A stretch of 64,000 nucleotides of DNA, from positions 11,593,133-11,657,132 of the forward strand of contig CM077833.1 of the NCBI GenBank assembly GCA_039720395.1. The letters are read 5' to 3'. The first letter of the stretch is position 1; every line of letters starts with the position of its first letter. The notes under the pieces are model-generated. The model was not told the DNA's origin. It saw nothing but the letters and a program-made list of their open reading frames with translations, and did no database searches. The position numbers were made by a program, and so were the translations under genes. Below are positions 36,401 to 46,672 of this stretch, piece by piece. Source of the DNA: Liquidambar formosana. Lineage: Eukaryota; Streptophyta; Magnoliopsida; Saxifragales; Altingiaceae.

Positions 36401-37895
36401 ATGTATTTCGTTGCATGGTACGTAGGCGCTCTTCGTGAGGCTCAAGTCCGTTCTAGGATCCAAGCATCCTAGGTTTATTTTTGTTTTGTTTTGTTTTTCT
36501 TTATTTTCTGTTTTTATTTGCTTATTATGCATGGATGGATGAATGAAATATATGATATGCATGCAATTCTTGTGATGATATACTTGCTGATTTTTGTATG
36601 GAAAGACTTTAATTTAGCCCAAATGAACTGAGAGACCGAAAGGGTGACATGGGTGCCTATAGGCTTTGCCTAGAACCTTCCCATGTCATAACTTAGCCTC
36701 CGAATCCCCGATTTCTTTGGTTTTCAAAAGATTGGTTTTTGCCTTTCCTTTTTTATGGAGTCATTCAAATTGTTTTCCTAAAACAAACTATTTTTAGGGT
36801 TTTCCTTGTTTCCTTTAAAAAATAAGGTGGCGACTCCTTTCCTTTTTCTTTTTCAAACCCACTTTCTTTTCAATCCCTCGTGGGCCCAATTTCCGGGGTT
36901 CACAATAGCATTCATAATATAACTCATTAAATCCATGGCCATGGTAGGATGAATGTGGAAAAGAGTTTCCATGAGTTCATCAATGAGTTGATATCTATAA
37001 ATGAGTATAAAGTAATTGAACTAGGGACTTGACAGACTTCCATGTCCTATTAGTTCAATTGGAGACATCGTGTTGAAGGAAGGATGCAATTGTAACCTAT
37101 AAACTATAACAGAAGGGTTCTTTGTAAATGACTATTCACCTCATTAAGGACCACACCATGAGCCATATGCTAGGTGTTACTCATGGTTAGTAGAAGCTCT
37201 AATTGATATAAGTGAGTTATAATCAATTAGGGAATTGGAAGGAGTTCCAATTAGACCCTAAATGGAAAGAGTTCCATTGTGCACACCTTGTACTATTCCT
37301 ACTACTTAATGATGTGAACCTAATGGGTCACACACTGATCATGCAAGATGAGCTTTAAAGTCTATGAGAGAAAGGGTATGAGTGCATAAAGAATAGTTCT
37401 TTGAGGCCATGTTTGTATTTGATATAAACAATAAGGGTCATTGTGCAATTTAGGGAAATTGCACAAAACCCTAAAAGGGTTTCCCCCCTAGGGCCGGCCC
37501 CTTTAGTGTAGACTATTTAAGTCACACTATGATGTGTGACATCATCACTTTTGGAACTCCCCAAGGGCTGGCCAGAATTTCCAGCCTCCCTCTCTTCTCT
37601 CTCTCTCTCTTTTCCACCTCTAGCAACAACAAGGAAGAAGAAAGAAAAGGCTTGAAGCTCTAGCTAGGTGTGGATACCGTTGGAGGCAGCACACTTGGGC
37701 TGCTCATTCACCGCTGTCCGAATTCAAAGCTTGGAGCAAAAAGGAGAAGACAAAAAATTCTGTAAGTGTTCTAACCCTCTTTGTAGTTAGGGTTTGATTT
37801 TGTGTTATGCATAGTTAGATTCATGGGCTGTGGAATCGTAGGAAAAATTTTTATATTCCGCACTTCTATTTTTCTCTCTTGATCGATTCCCATCA
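33446..37895 (+). mobile_element. Copia C 3' LTR, split by a gypsy-type solo LTR
   Basis: Preceded by the purine tract AAGTGGGAGA and ending GATTCCCATCA at 37895. Without the nested insertion and its duplicated 5 bp it is about 1658 bp, matching the family length. It is clearly diverged from the A/B LTR, with many differences near 37400-37760. Confidence 0.92.
34118..36904 (+). mobile_element. Gypsy-type solo LTR (2787 bp) in the copia C LTR
   Basis: It begins TGTCACACCCCATTTTTG and ends GGGGTTCACA, flanked by ATAGC at 34113-34117 and 36905-36909. Removing it restores the copia LTR as in 3880-3910. It has no internal region. Its 3' 2369 bp (34536-36904) match 12912-15280 in extent, with few differences. 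Frames at 34732-34971 and 35961-36146 also occur in the other copy but are just LTR sequence. Confidence 0.95.
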
Positions 37896-38045
37896 TAGAT
37901 AACCACTCAGGATATTCCACCACCTATAGAAATCTTGTGTCTAATTGCTTCGTTACTTCCTCTTTTACCTTCAATGCCCATCAGGCTTCAATCTTCTCAA
38001 GTTTTGCTTAACTAGTTTTTTAAGGGGATTAGTAAGGATATAGTG
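37896..38045 (-). pseudogene. Upstream part of G1 gypsy RT
   Basis: Resumes G1 pol to the right of copia C. Read on the minus strand it encodes KQNLRRLKPDG and, after frame changes, KEEVTKQLDTRF and YPEWLSNIV, the latter joining IPKKDG at 24641. This is the conserved N-terminal RT region of gypsy elements. It is cut at 38045/38046 by another LTR, so protease and gag of G1 should lie right of the window. Confidence 0.82.
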
Positions 38046-39270
38046 TGTCATACCCCATTTTTGTCATCCTAGTTAGAGGTCATCATTTCATGTAGGTTTT
38101 TATTTTTATTTTTGAGCCTAGGCATTTGCATTGAGTTTTCATAGCATTGAAGATCATGTGTATGAATTTTGAAGTGATTTGGAGTTCATTTCAATAGTTA
38201 ATAAGAACTTTTGCGACTTTGAGGGCATAATCGTCTTTTAATAGCCCTAGGATCCCTCTAAAATTAAGTAACTTTGAGTTTTTTGAGCACCAAGAGAGTC
38301 TCTAATAGCCCTAGGATCATTATTTAATGAATTAATCTTAGCTATTGGTTTATTAGGTCAGTCCCCTATATAAAGAACATGATATTCAGCGCATAGGGGA
38401 CCACAAGTGCACTTTATACTTAGAGAGAGAGGGAGCTACGAGTTTGGGGAGTTAAAGACATCAAAGGGAGCTTCTCTAACCCTAATTAAGCAAGAGAAGA
38501 GTTGTTTCAAAGGCAAGAGAAGTTCTACAAGAGGTAAACATACTTTTAATTGCTAAAATTAGAGTTTCTTCTTCTTCTTCTTTTCCTTCTTCTTTCTATG
38601 ATAGTTCTAGTGCGTGTATGTAGCTCTACATATTAGTTGAATTTAATGCTTTTGTAATATTATATGTATGATTTTAGGATAGTTCATGGTTTAATATGCT
38701 TGAAAATCCTTAGTTTACTAGGGTTTTGAAAGCGTTATTCTTTTTATCCTTTCAAATCATGTATGTTCATGTAGCTTATTTGCTGTGATAATTAGCATGA
38801 ATTGATGTTTCTATTAGTTAACATACATGATATGAATGATATTCATGATATTTTGGGCATGTGTTAGGGTTGATTCATGGGTTATTATGCATAGTTGTGA
38901 AATTAGGGTTTCAGTAACCCGTATTTCATGCAAGTTTCATACAACATGTTTAGGCTAGTTTTGTGAGTTGTTGCTCATCATTGTTGTTCTATATATGCTA
39001 CATATAGTTGAATCATGCTAGGTTTGCATTCATGTAGCGGATTTTCTAGGGTTTTGGGAGATATTATCCTTTTCTAAAGATAATTATCCTTTTCGTTGGG
39101 TAAGGTTTTGCATGAGAGCTTTTTGTGATGTGTTTAAGCATGAAATCACTTCTATTGTGTTCTAAGATATATATTTTACGTAGGATATGATGATTGCACC
39201 TCCTCATGATGAGCTTTTCACGTGAAACTATCTTAGGATAGTTTTGCTTAAGAAAGCTCACCGTAGGAAG

Positions 39271-39304
<34 letters not shown>

Positions 39305-40438
39305 CATATTTTACATAAAATATAATCTTTTTTGGTTAGAATAGACTTTGTTATCATGTTTATTGATATTATTGGATGTTCTCATGATTGTTGGTATGCT
39401 TTTTGGTAGATTTTTATGCATGTTAGTTAGGTCATTGCTAGTTAGGTCATTGCATGTAGGGTTGTATTAGGGTTTTTACTTATTCATTATTCTTATTGTT
39501 TGAATGATTAATGGATGATTTTAGGTCTTAATATGATTCTGTCCAGATTAGTATTTTATTCTTTTTGCATGGTTTTGAGCACATGTAAGGGTGCAAATAG
39601 GTGTGATAATTGCCTTATTGCAAATAAGGTAGCTATTATTTAAGCTTGCTATTGCTTGGAAGTAAATTGCACAAGGTAAGTAGAGTATGAAAGTGCCCTA
39701 ATTCGCTTTTCCTAACTTTTCTTTTCCTTCTCCTTTTTTAGGGTTATTTCTTAATATGAATTTATGGTAAATTACTAGAGGTTTCCTTGTTAAACAAAAT
39801 ACCGGTTTTCTCAAAGTTTCCATCCTGTGGAAGTTACTTGATTTCAAACTTGGTTTACTTATCAAATTAAATAAGGAAACTTAGGGTTTTTACTATGAGT
39901 CTATATTAGGTTTTAACCCTATTCTTTTCAAACTACGTGGACTTTGATCCATGTATTTCCATACGTGGTATGTAAGTGCTTGCTTTGATGTTCAAGTCCG
40001 CCCTAGGATACTAAGTATCCTAGGTTTTCTTTTTTCTTTTATCCATCACATATGATTGCTAGTGGAGTAGGATGGATTCATGCTTTTCATTGTCTATCTC
40101 TTGTGATTGTTAGTGGAGTAGGATGAATTTATCCATCACATATGATTGCTAGAGGAGTAGGATGGATTTGTGATTGATTAGCATGCTGTATTTTATTGAT
40201 TGATATTGATCTGTATGTGATTAAGTCATTAAATTAGCCTAATCAAATTAAGAGACCAACTTGGGCGATGTGGGTGCCTATAGGCTTAACTCAGAATCTA
40301 CCCACATCATAACTTAGCCCCCCGAATCCAATTTTTGGTTTGAGACTTTGCTTTTCCTTTTAAAATGGAGTCATGAGGTTTTTGCAAAGAAAATATTTTT
40401 AGGGTTTTCGTATTTTCCTTAAAAAATGAGGTGGCGAT
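38046..40438 (+). mobile_element. Gypsy-type LTR, plus strand, 3' end cut by copia D
   Basis: It starts TGTCATACCCCATTTTTG after TAGTG (38041-38045, the likely left duplication). It contains the family's conserved block near 40250-40330, then stops at GAGGTGGCGAT where copia D begins. In other LTRs that point is followed by about 80 more bases. It shares a segment around 39060-39260 with the G1 LTR at 15650-15850. Whether it is a solo LTR or part of a full element cannot be told. Confidence 0.82.
39274..39304 (+). repeat. Poly-T tract, 31 bases
   Basis: A pure T run in the LTR. The equivalent place in the G1 LTR (near 15650 on the other strand) has only a short A/T run, so this is a local expansion. 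Confidence 0.95.
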
Positions 40439-42111
40439 TGTTGGGAATCGAATAGGGAGGAAAACATACAAAGGCGGAATTAAAATTTTCCTATGATTCC
40501 CAATCCCATGAATCCAATTATTCTTAATACAAAACAAACCCTAACTAGAAGAGGGTAAGGATAACTTACAGTTGATGAATGTCTTTTCCTTTATGCTCCA
40601 AGCTTGAACTCCGGGTAGTAATGAATGAGCAGTCCAAGTGTACTGCCTCCAACGGTATCCACACTTAGCTTAAACTTAAAGTTCTTTCCTTCTTTTCTTT
40701 GTTGATGCTAGAGTAGGAGAAGAGAGGAGAGAGAGAGAGAGAGGGAGAGCTAGAATTTTCGGCCAGCACTTGGGAGCCTCCAAGAGTGCTTCAAGTGATG
40801 ATGTCATCACATCATAAAAGTCTTTAAATAGCCTCCAACTCGGGCCGGTCAAGGGGGGTCTTCAAACCCTAGAGGGTTTTGTGTAATTACTCTTAATTGC
40901 ACAATAACCCCTTTAATTTGTATCTTATACAACCTTGCCCCCTAAGAACAATTCTTTTATTCACTTATGCCATTTCTCTCATAGACATTCAAGCTCTCTT
41001 AGCATGATCAGTGTATGACCCATTGGGTTTACATCATCAAGTAGTAGGGATAGCATGAGGTGTGCACAATGGAACCCTTTCCATTAGAGGGTTTAATTAA
41101 AACTCCTTTCAATTCCCTAATTGATTATAACTCATTTATATCAATTAGGGCTTCTACTAACCATGAGTAACACCTAGCATATGGCTCATGGTGTGGTCCT
41201 TAATGAGGTGAATAGTCATTTACAAAGAACCCTTCTGTTATAGTTTAAAGGTTACAATTACATCCTTCCATTAACACAATGTCTCCAATTGAACTAATAG
41301 GACATGGAAGTCTATCAAGTCCCTAGTTCAATTACTTTATACTCATTCATTAATATCAACTCAATGATGAACTTATGGAAACTCCTTTCCATATTCATTC
41401 TACCATGGGCCCATGGATTTAATGAGTTATATTTAATGAATGCTATATGAGACATTCACTCCCTTTTTCCTGAGAGTGATGGATTCCTTGTTGATCACTC
41501 ACATGCCTTCACACACATAGCAATAAGGCTAATGAACACCCTTATTGACCCCTATAAGGATCTGCACTTAGTGTTATCAAACTTCTAAAGCTACATATAT
41601 AAGGCAACGATGGTGTCTCAGGTCTAAGGATTACTTGTACCACTATAACAATGAGAAACTAATTGACACGCAAGTTAAAACTCGATTCAGTTTATCTCAT
41701 ATCTTTGGTCACATTCAGTGTACCTATTCTATAATAGGCACCCACTTGTTGGTTGTAGTGTCTACACACAAATAACTTGAGACTAGCAATCCTCCTATAG
41801 AGTCAACCTAACAAGTGCTAGTCCTATAGTTCATTACTGTCCATCATAGTGAACCTTCAATTAGGAATGTTTTAGGAGTTTAGTATAGAGATATATCTAT
41901 AGTCTCAAAATTATAACCCTTTGTAATTTCATATTCTCAACTCTAACTCTATGGACATATTATGTAAATATAAATGATGCATATAAACATAATAGAATAA
42001 GCCCTTTTATTAAATCAATAATAAATGTGACATATATAAATGAAATCAAATGATTGTTCCTAATCCCTAAACAATTATCTCTATGATTGGCTCTAGGGCA
42101 TAATCCTAACA
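40439..42111 (-). mobile_element. Copia D 3' LTR (1673 bp, minus strand)
   Basis: On the plus strand it reads TGTTGGGAATCGAA... to ...ATAATCCTAACA, the reverse complement of the copia LTR ends. GCGAT (40434-40438) is the predicted left duplication. ATCTCCCACT (42112-42121), the complement of the purine tract, follows. CT/GA-rich DNA lies near 40727-40746. The LTR is about as diverged from B as C is. Confidence 0.92.
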
Positions 42112-42139
42112 ATCTCCCACTTGCACTATAACCAATCCA

Positions 42140-43900
42140 CCATGTATCTTATACCCATTTCCTGTTGGTGGTGATCCAACTGAACTTGGATCAGAGCTTT
42201 AGTAAGGGGTCTTCTACATTCTCCATTGTATTAATCTTCTGTATGTATATGTCAACCTTTCCAATGATTTCTCTAATCACTTGGAATCGTCGCTTAAAGT
42301 TTAGATTTTTGATGAGACCGTGGATCCTAGTCTTGAGCAACAGCCCCATTGTTGTCACAAAAACAATAGTAAGGGCTTCTCAATGTCAGAAACCACTTCT
42401 AGTTCTGTAATGAACTTACTTATCCAAACATGCAGCAATGCGCTCAAATTTACAGCTCCACCATTTAAGGTGAAAATATATACCTCGATGTTGATCTCCT
42501 ATCATCATCGTCAGATTAAAAATCTGAGTCCGTTTTACCAACCATTTCAAGTTTCTTTCTCTATAGACAAGGCATAGGTCCTTTAGTTCTTCTCAAGAAC
42601 TTAAGGATAGCCTTGACTGCTTCCCAGTGTTCCTTATCTGGGTCTGCCTGATATCTGCTCGTAACATTTATAGCAAAACTGATATCTAGTCATGTACATA
42701 GCATGGCATATGCTTTTAGACAACTTGATTTCATGTCTGATAGGAATTAAACCTCTTTTGAAATAGTGCATTTTGAACCCTTTCAAAATCTTGTCTATGT
42801 ACATTGATTGGGAGAGACCTAGTATCCTTTAAGATCTATCTCTATAGTCCTTTATTCCTAGAATATAGGATGCTTCTCCTAAATCTTTCATGGAGAAATT
42901 CTGTGAAAGTCAATCTTTCACTTATGACAAAATCTCTACATTATTCCTAATAAGTAGAATGTCATCCACTTATAGGACCGTAAATGTGATCGCACTCCCA
43001 CTAACCCTTTATACAATCATGATACAATAATGGGTTCTGTCTCAACAGGGACAGGGGTTGCATTAATGTCGGTTTGTGTCTCATTGGACAACTCTTTGAG
43101 TTCTATTTTCCTGTTGTTGCTTCCTTTTTGAATAAACTCTTTTTCAAGAAAGATTGCAAACTAACAAACAAAACACCTTTTGTTCATCAGGAGAATAGAC
43201 TTAGTATCCTAAACTCTCTTTAGGATAATCCACAAACCTACATTCAAGTTATCTTGATTTCCAATTTGGTTGCATTATATGTCTCTACATATTCAATACA
43301 ATCCCATACCTCAACATACTTAAGGTTTGGTGCTTCCCTTTCCATATCTCATATGGGTTCTAAAAGATAGCCATGGTTTGAACTCTGTTTCACAAGTACG
43401 TGGCAGTTTCTAGGGCATATCCTTAAAAGGATAATATTAGGTCAGTGTAACTTATCATGGATCGGACCATATCCAATAAGGTCCTCTTCCTCCTTTCTGA
43501 CACACCATTAAGTTATGGTGTTCTAAGGGGTGTCCATTGTAATAGAATGCCTATTTGAACAAGTTGATCTGAAAAATCATCGGTTAAATATTTGTCTCCT
43601 CAATCTAATCAAAGAACTTTAATACTTTTACCAGTTTGTTTCTCTACTTCATATCCGAATTCTTTGAACCTTTCAAATATTTTAGATTTGTACTTCATTA
43701 AGTATACACACCGAAACCTAGAATGAATCATCGGTAAAGGTTGTAAAGTAAGAGAAACCACTACATACATCATTATGTATAATTCTCATCTCTTGTTCTC
43801 TTGGGTTTATTAGCATTCAATTTTAGAACTATCATGCTCCATGAAATTCATAATTATAATAAGGTTTAGAAAATAAATGCCATCCATAAAAAATTCTAGA
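42140..43900 (-). pseudogene. Copia pol remnants (element D)
   Basis: From the 3' end on the minus strand, the RNase H tail is readable around FQVIREIIGKVDIYIQK, followed by NVEDPLTKAL (about 42200-42290). The RT active site lies at 42961-42972, where the tyrosine codon of YVDD is a TAA stop (reads L-stop-VDDILLI). Around 43440-43560 is an integrase-like stretch (DTP...RKEEEDLIGYG), the counterpart of GTPQQNGVSERR-type sequence. Large parts between RT and integrase are missing compared with B. Confidence 0.65.
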
Positions 43901-44209
43901 AGTAATGAACTCTTCATTTATTAAAATATAAAACATTTATTAAATCGAACTAAAACCTTGTTTAGATAAAACAAAAATAAAATTAATGTTTCTAATAACT
44001 TCTGGAATGTAAAGATAGCCAACTAATTCTAAACTACTCCATAAAGCAGAGTCAAGCAGCAAGCCCCACAGCGAATGCAACAACATTTGCTCCATTCCCC
44101 ACTTGTAGGGTTGATCTGCTTTTACTCTACCTTCTGCTTCCCATTAGATTCTGCATGGAATCAAAATTCGCATCAGAATTAAGTACCCAAGTGGAAGCAG
44201 AACTAACAT

Positions 44210-44758
44210 TTAGTTTAGAGCATGATCCATACCTTCCAAAGGTTGGTTCTTTAGAGTATCCAGATACTCTTGGCAGTTAGGTTTCCGGTGCCCATCCTTG
44301 CTGCAGTGAAAATAGGTTCCTTTGGCTTTGTTGTTACTTTTCTTCTTCCTTCGAGTACTCTTACCTTTGCCTATGCCCATGTCCTTAGGCTTGAGCTTAG
44401 ACTTGGAAGTAGTAGCTTCATTAAATTCAAGTAAGAATTCTTTCCCATACAACTCTTGTATGTTGAGAAAAATCTCGTAAGCACTTCCCATGGACTCGTG
44501 TTGCTTCTTAAGCTTGAGACTCATAAATACCATCATATAGCACCTTACCATGAGATCGTCATCCATGCGCTTCCGGTAAGCGTCTTTCTTTTGCTGAGTT
44601 GTAGCCTCAGCAGGAGCAATGGGAAGTGGATTATGAAGTGCATAGGTAAGATTCTTGGAATCCAAAACAATTTTTAGATTCCTAAGCCAATCAAGACAAT
44701 TTGGTCTAGTCAAACGGTTGGTGTCCAATATTTTGGATAACAGGTTGAGGTGAGCCAT
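44210..44758 (-). CDS. gag: Copia Gag protein with altered zinc knuckle (element D)
   Basis: A 182-codon frame from ATG at 44758. The first ~110 residues match the plant copia gag domain in layout (start LNLLSKILDTNRL, then CLDWLRNLKIVLDS and an ELYGKE segment). Residues 115-145 form a basic, lysine-rich linker. A CX2CX4HX4C knuckle follows near residue 150, but its first cysteine is tyrosine (YFHCSKDGHRKPNC), so zinc binding is probably weakened. Gag would form the particle that packages element RNA. The frame ends soon after the knuckle, without a pol fusion, and pol downstream is dead. The start is supported by alignment of ATG with ATT in A, B and C. Confidence 0.75.
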   Translation of the reverse strand: MAHLNLLSKILDTNRLTRPNCLDWLRNLKIVLDSKNLTYALHNPLPIAPAEATTQQKKDAYRKRMDDDLMVRCYMMVFMSLKLKKQHESMGSAYEIFLNIQELYGKEFLLEFNEATTSKSKLKPKDMGIGKGKSTRRKKKSNNKAKGTYFHCSKDGHRKPNCQEYLDTLKNQPLEGMDHALN

Positions 44759-44930
44759 TTCTATGAACTACATATAAAAAATTAAAATAGAGAATAAGAT
44801 TTCATTTTTAATCCATAATGATTGGGTCTTTAATCATATGGTACCTCCCACTATTTTATCAAATTCCATACACCCTCTAATAGAATTCGGGAATCTCATT
44901 CCTAATGGGGATTGGGGTCCCACTGTGACC

Positions 44931-45159
44931 TAGAAGCCTCACATTATAGTTTCTTGGCTTCTAACCCACAATAAGAAGACAACTCCTTATCTATTGCTTC
45001 ATAAGCAAGTTCCAATCATTTTGCCTCTAGGGTGCATACTCCTCACATTATAGTTTCTTGGAATACTTCCCTAGTTAAGTTAAACCCATTATTCACATAG
45101 GTATGTTTCGCCAAATATATACCTCACATTATAGTTTCTTAGTATATACCAGTTTAGGC
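44931..45159 (-). other. Triple leader hairpin array of copia D, variant loop
   Basis: Hairpin 3 (44931-44963, arms TAGAAGCC and GGCTTCTA, perfect), hairpin 2 (45027-45074) and hairpin 1 (45110-45159), read on the minus strand. All three loops read AAGAAACTATAATGTGA, differing from the A/B/C loop at the same central positions. The array ends about 170 nt before the gag ATG. Confidence 0.75.
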
Positions 45160-46672
45160 ACCCCATGATATCTTTTATGTGATAGTTTCAAGTAATGTCT
45201 TTAACATGGGTAGCTCCTACATGTTTGTAGCCAGGTACCCACATTAAGGGACGTTAGATGATCCTATAATGATGGAAGGCAATGAAGAATCCATTCCCTA
45301 ATGTATTCTCGATTTCCAACTTAATGTTAAAAGAGAGGGGTTTTAAGGGTCTCATCAAATCAACTAATTTAACATACATCTCATGCATATAAATATAATA
45401 TAACAACATTATATCTAAAATCCATTTATCGATATTAGTCCCTCTAAGGTGACATATAACGATCTTTGGATTTGGAGCTATTTGGAGCTATCACTATTAA
45501 TCGCATTAAAAGCTCCCACTATGACGATTATGGACTTTAAGAAGATTCAATCCAAGCCAATGGATTGAATCCAAGGTCTAAGGTGGGTGTAGGTGATCGT
45601 AAAACATTCATTCAAAACATAGCTTGCTCTCTTGAAAGTCTTCTCCAAGCTTTCAAGTCCTTTAATCTCTTCCATAGGCTTAATGGTCTCCACCATTGGG
45701 AAATTAATCATAAGACAGCCAATCACAATTGGTTTAAGGGTATAGTCCATAATCATCATCCATCCATAACCATACAATCACATTGCATAATAAAAGAAAT
45801 AACTGTAAGCAATAAAGCATATGGGCATTATGGTAACTCTATTGATTGGTATTTATTAATCTCATTAATGTGTCCTAATCTCATTAGGATATGCATAATT
45901 TCCAGAATTAATTAAGTCTTAACATTTAAGACTTTTAGTTTCAATCAATCAAATCAATTGAAAACATTAAAGTCCCATAATTAAACTCTAATATCAAATA
46001 CTAGGGTTTCTTTAATTAAACAAAACAATTTCATTTAATTAAATAATTTCCAGATTTTAATTTAATCCTAAATTGTGTTTTAAACCATTTAAAACATTAT
46101 AAAATTAATCAATATTAATTAAATAATCAATTTCAGAATTAAATAAAATCATTTTATTAATTAATTAGTGCATTAGGGTTTCCAAAAACCCTAAACCCTA
46201 AGTGCATTAACTCTAAACCCTAAATGTAACCCTAATGCATTAAATGCCTAATGATTGGTCAATAAATAACCAATCATTTAAACCCTAGGTTTGTATGGTA
46301 TTAATGATTAGGATTAGGGTTTAATTAATGCCACCTAGGATATTAATTACACCTAATTAATATGCACTAATTAGGGTTTCTAAAACCCTAAACCTTAAAC
46401 CTATTAAATGCCAATGATTAATTACTAAACCTTTAATGATCATGATTGGTCATTAATGACCAATCATTTAACCCTAGGTTAGACACATTAATTACTAGGT
46501 TTAGTTATTAATTAATGCATTAATAGAATTAGGGTTTAATTAATATGAATTAGGGTTTCCTAAACCCTAGGTTTGCTGCCAAAATCATGGGGTTGCCATG
46601 GCTTGGCCAAGGGGTTGCCACGGTTAGGCCAGGGGCTGCCATGGCTTGGCCACAGCTTGGCCAGGGGGCTGC
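45160..46672 (-). other. Copia D leader, gag-proximal part
   Basis: Non-coding. Corresponds to the leader of B from about 6100 to 7960 in reverse, with the same TTAATTAA and AACCCTAA-rich zone (46000-46560). A GC-rich patch of GCCATGG/GGCCA words follows (46590-46672). Frames at 45547-45777 and 45565-45915 are not gene-like. Confidence 0.7.

Larger units (their letters stand above)
24652..37895 (+). mobile_element. Copia element C (complete insertion with two nested solo LTRs)
   Basis: The insertion is bounded by TAGAT duplications. It contains a 5' LTR with an internal deletion (24652-24815), primer site (24817-24830), leader, dead gag and pol, purine tract (33435-33444) and 3' LTR (33446-37895). 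Two later solo LTRs are nested inside, at 27038-29356 and 34118-36904. The internal region closely follows element B, including shared disabling lesions, but differs at many single sites, so it is an older or separate insertion of the same family. Confidence 0.95.

Noticed and set aside
42165..42577. Plus-strand frames of 81 and 85 codons
   Set aside because: Antisense shadows of degenerate copia RNase H in element D.
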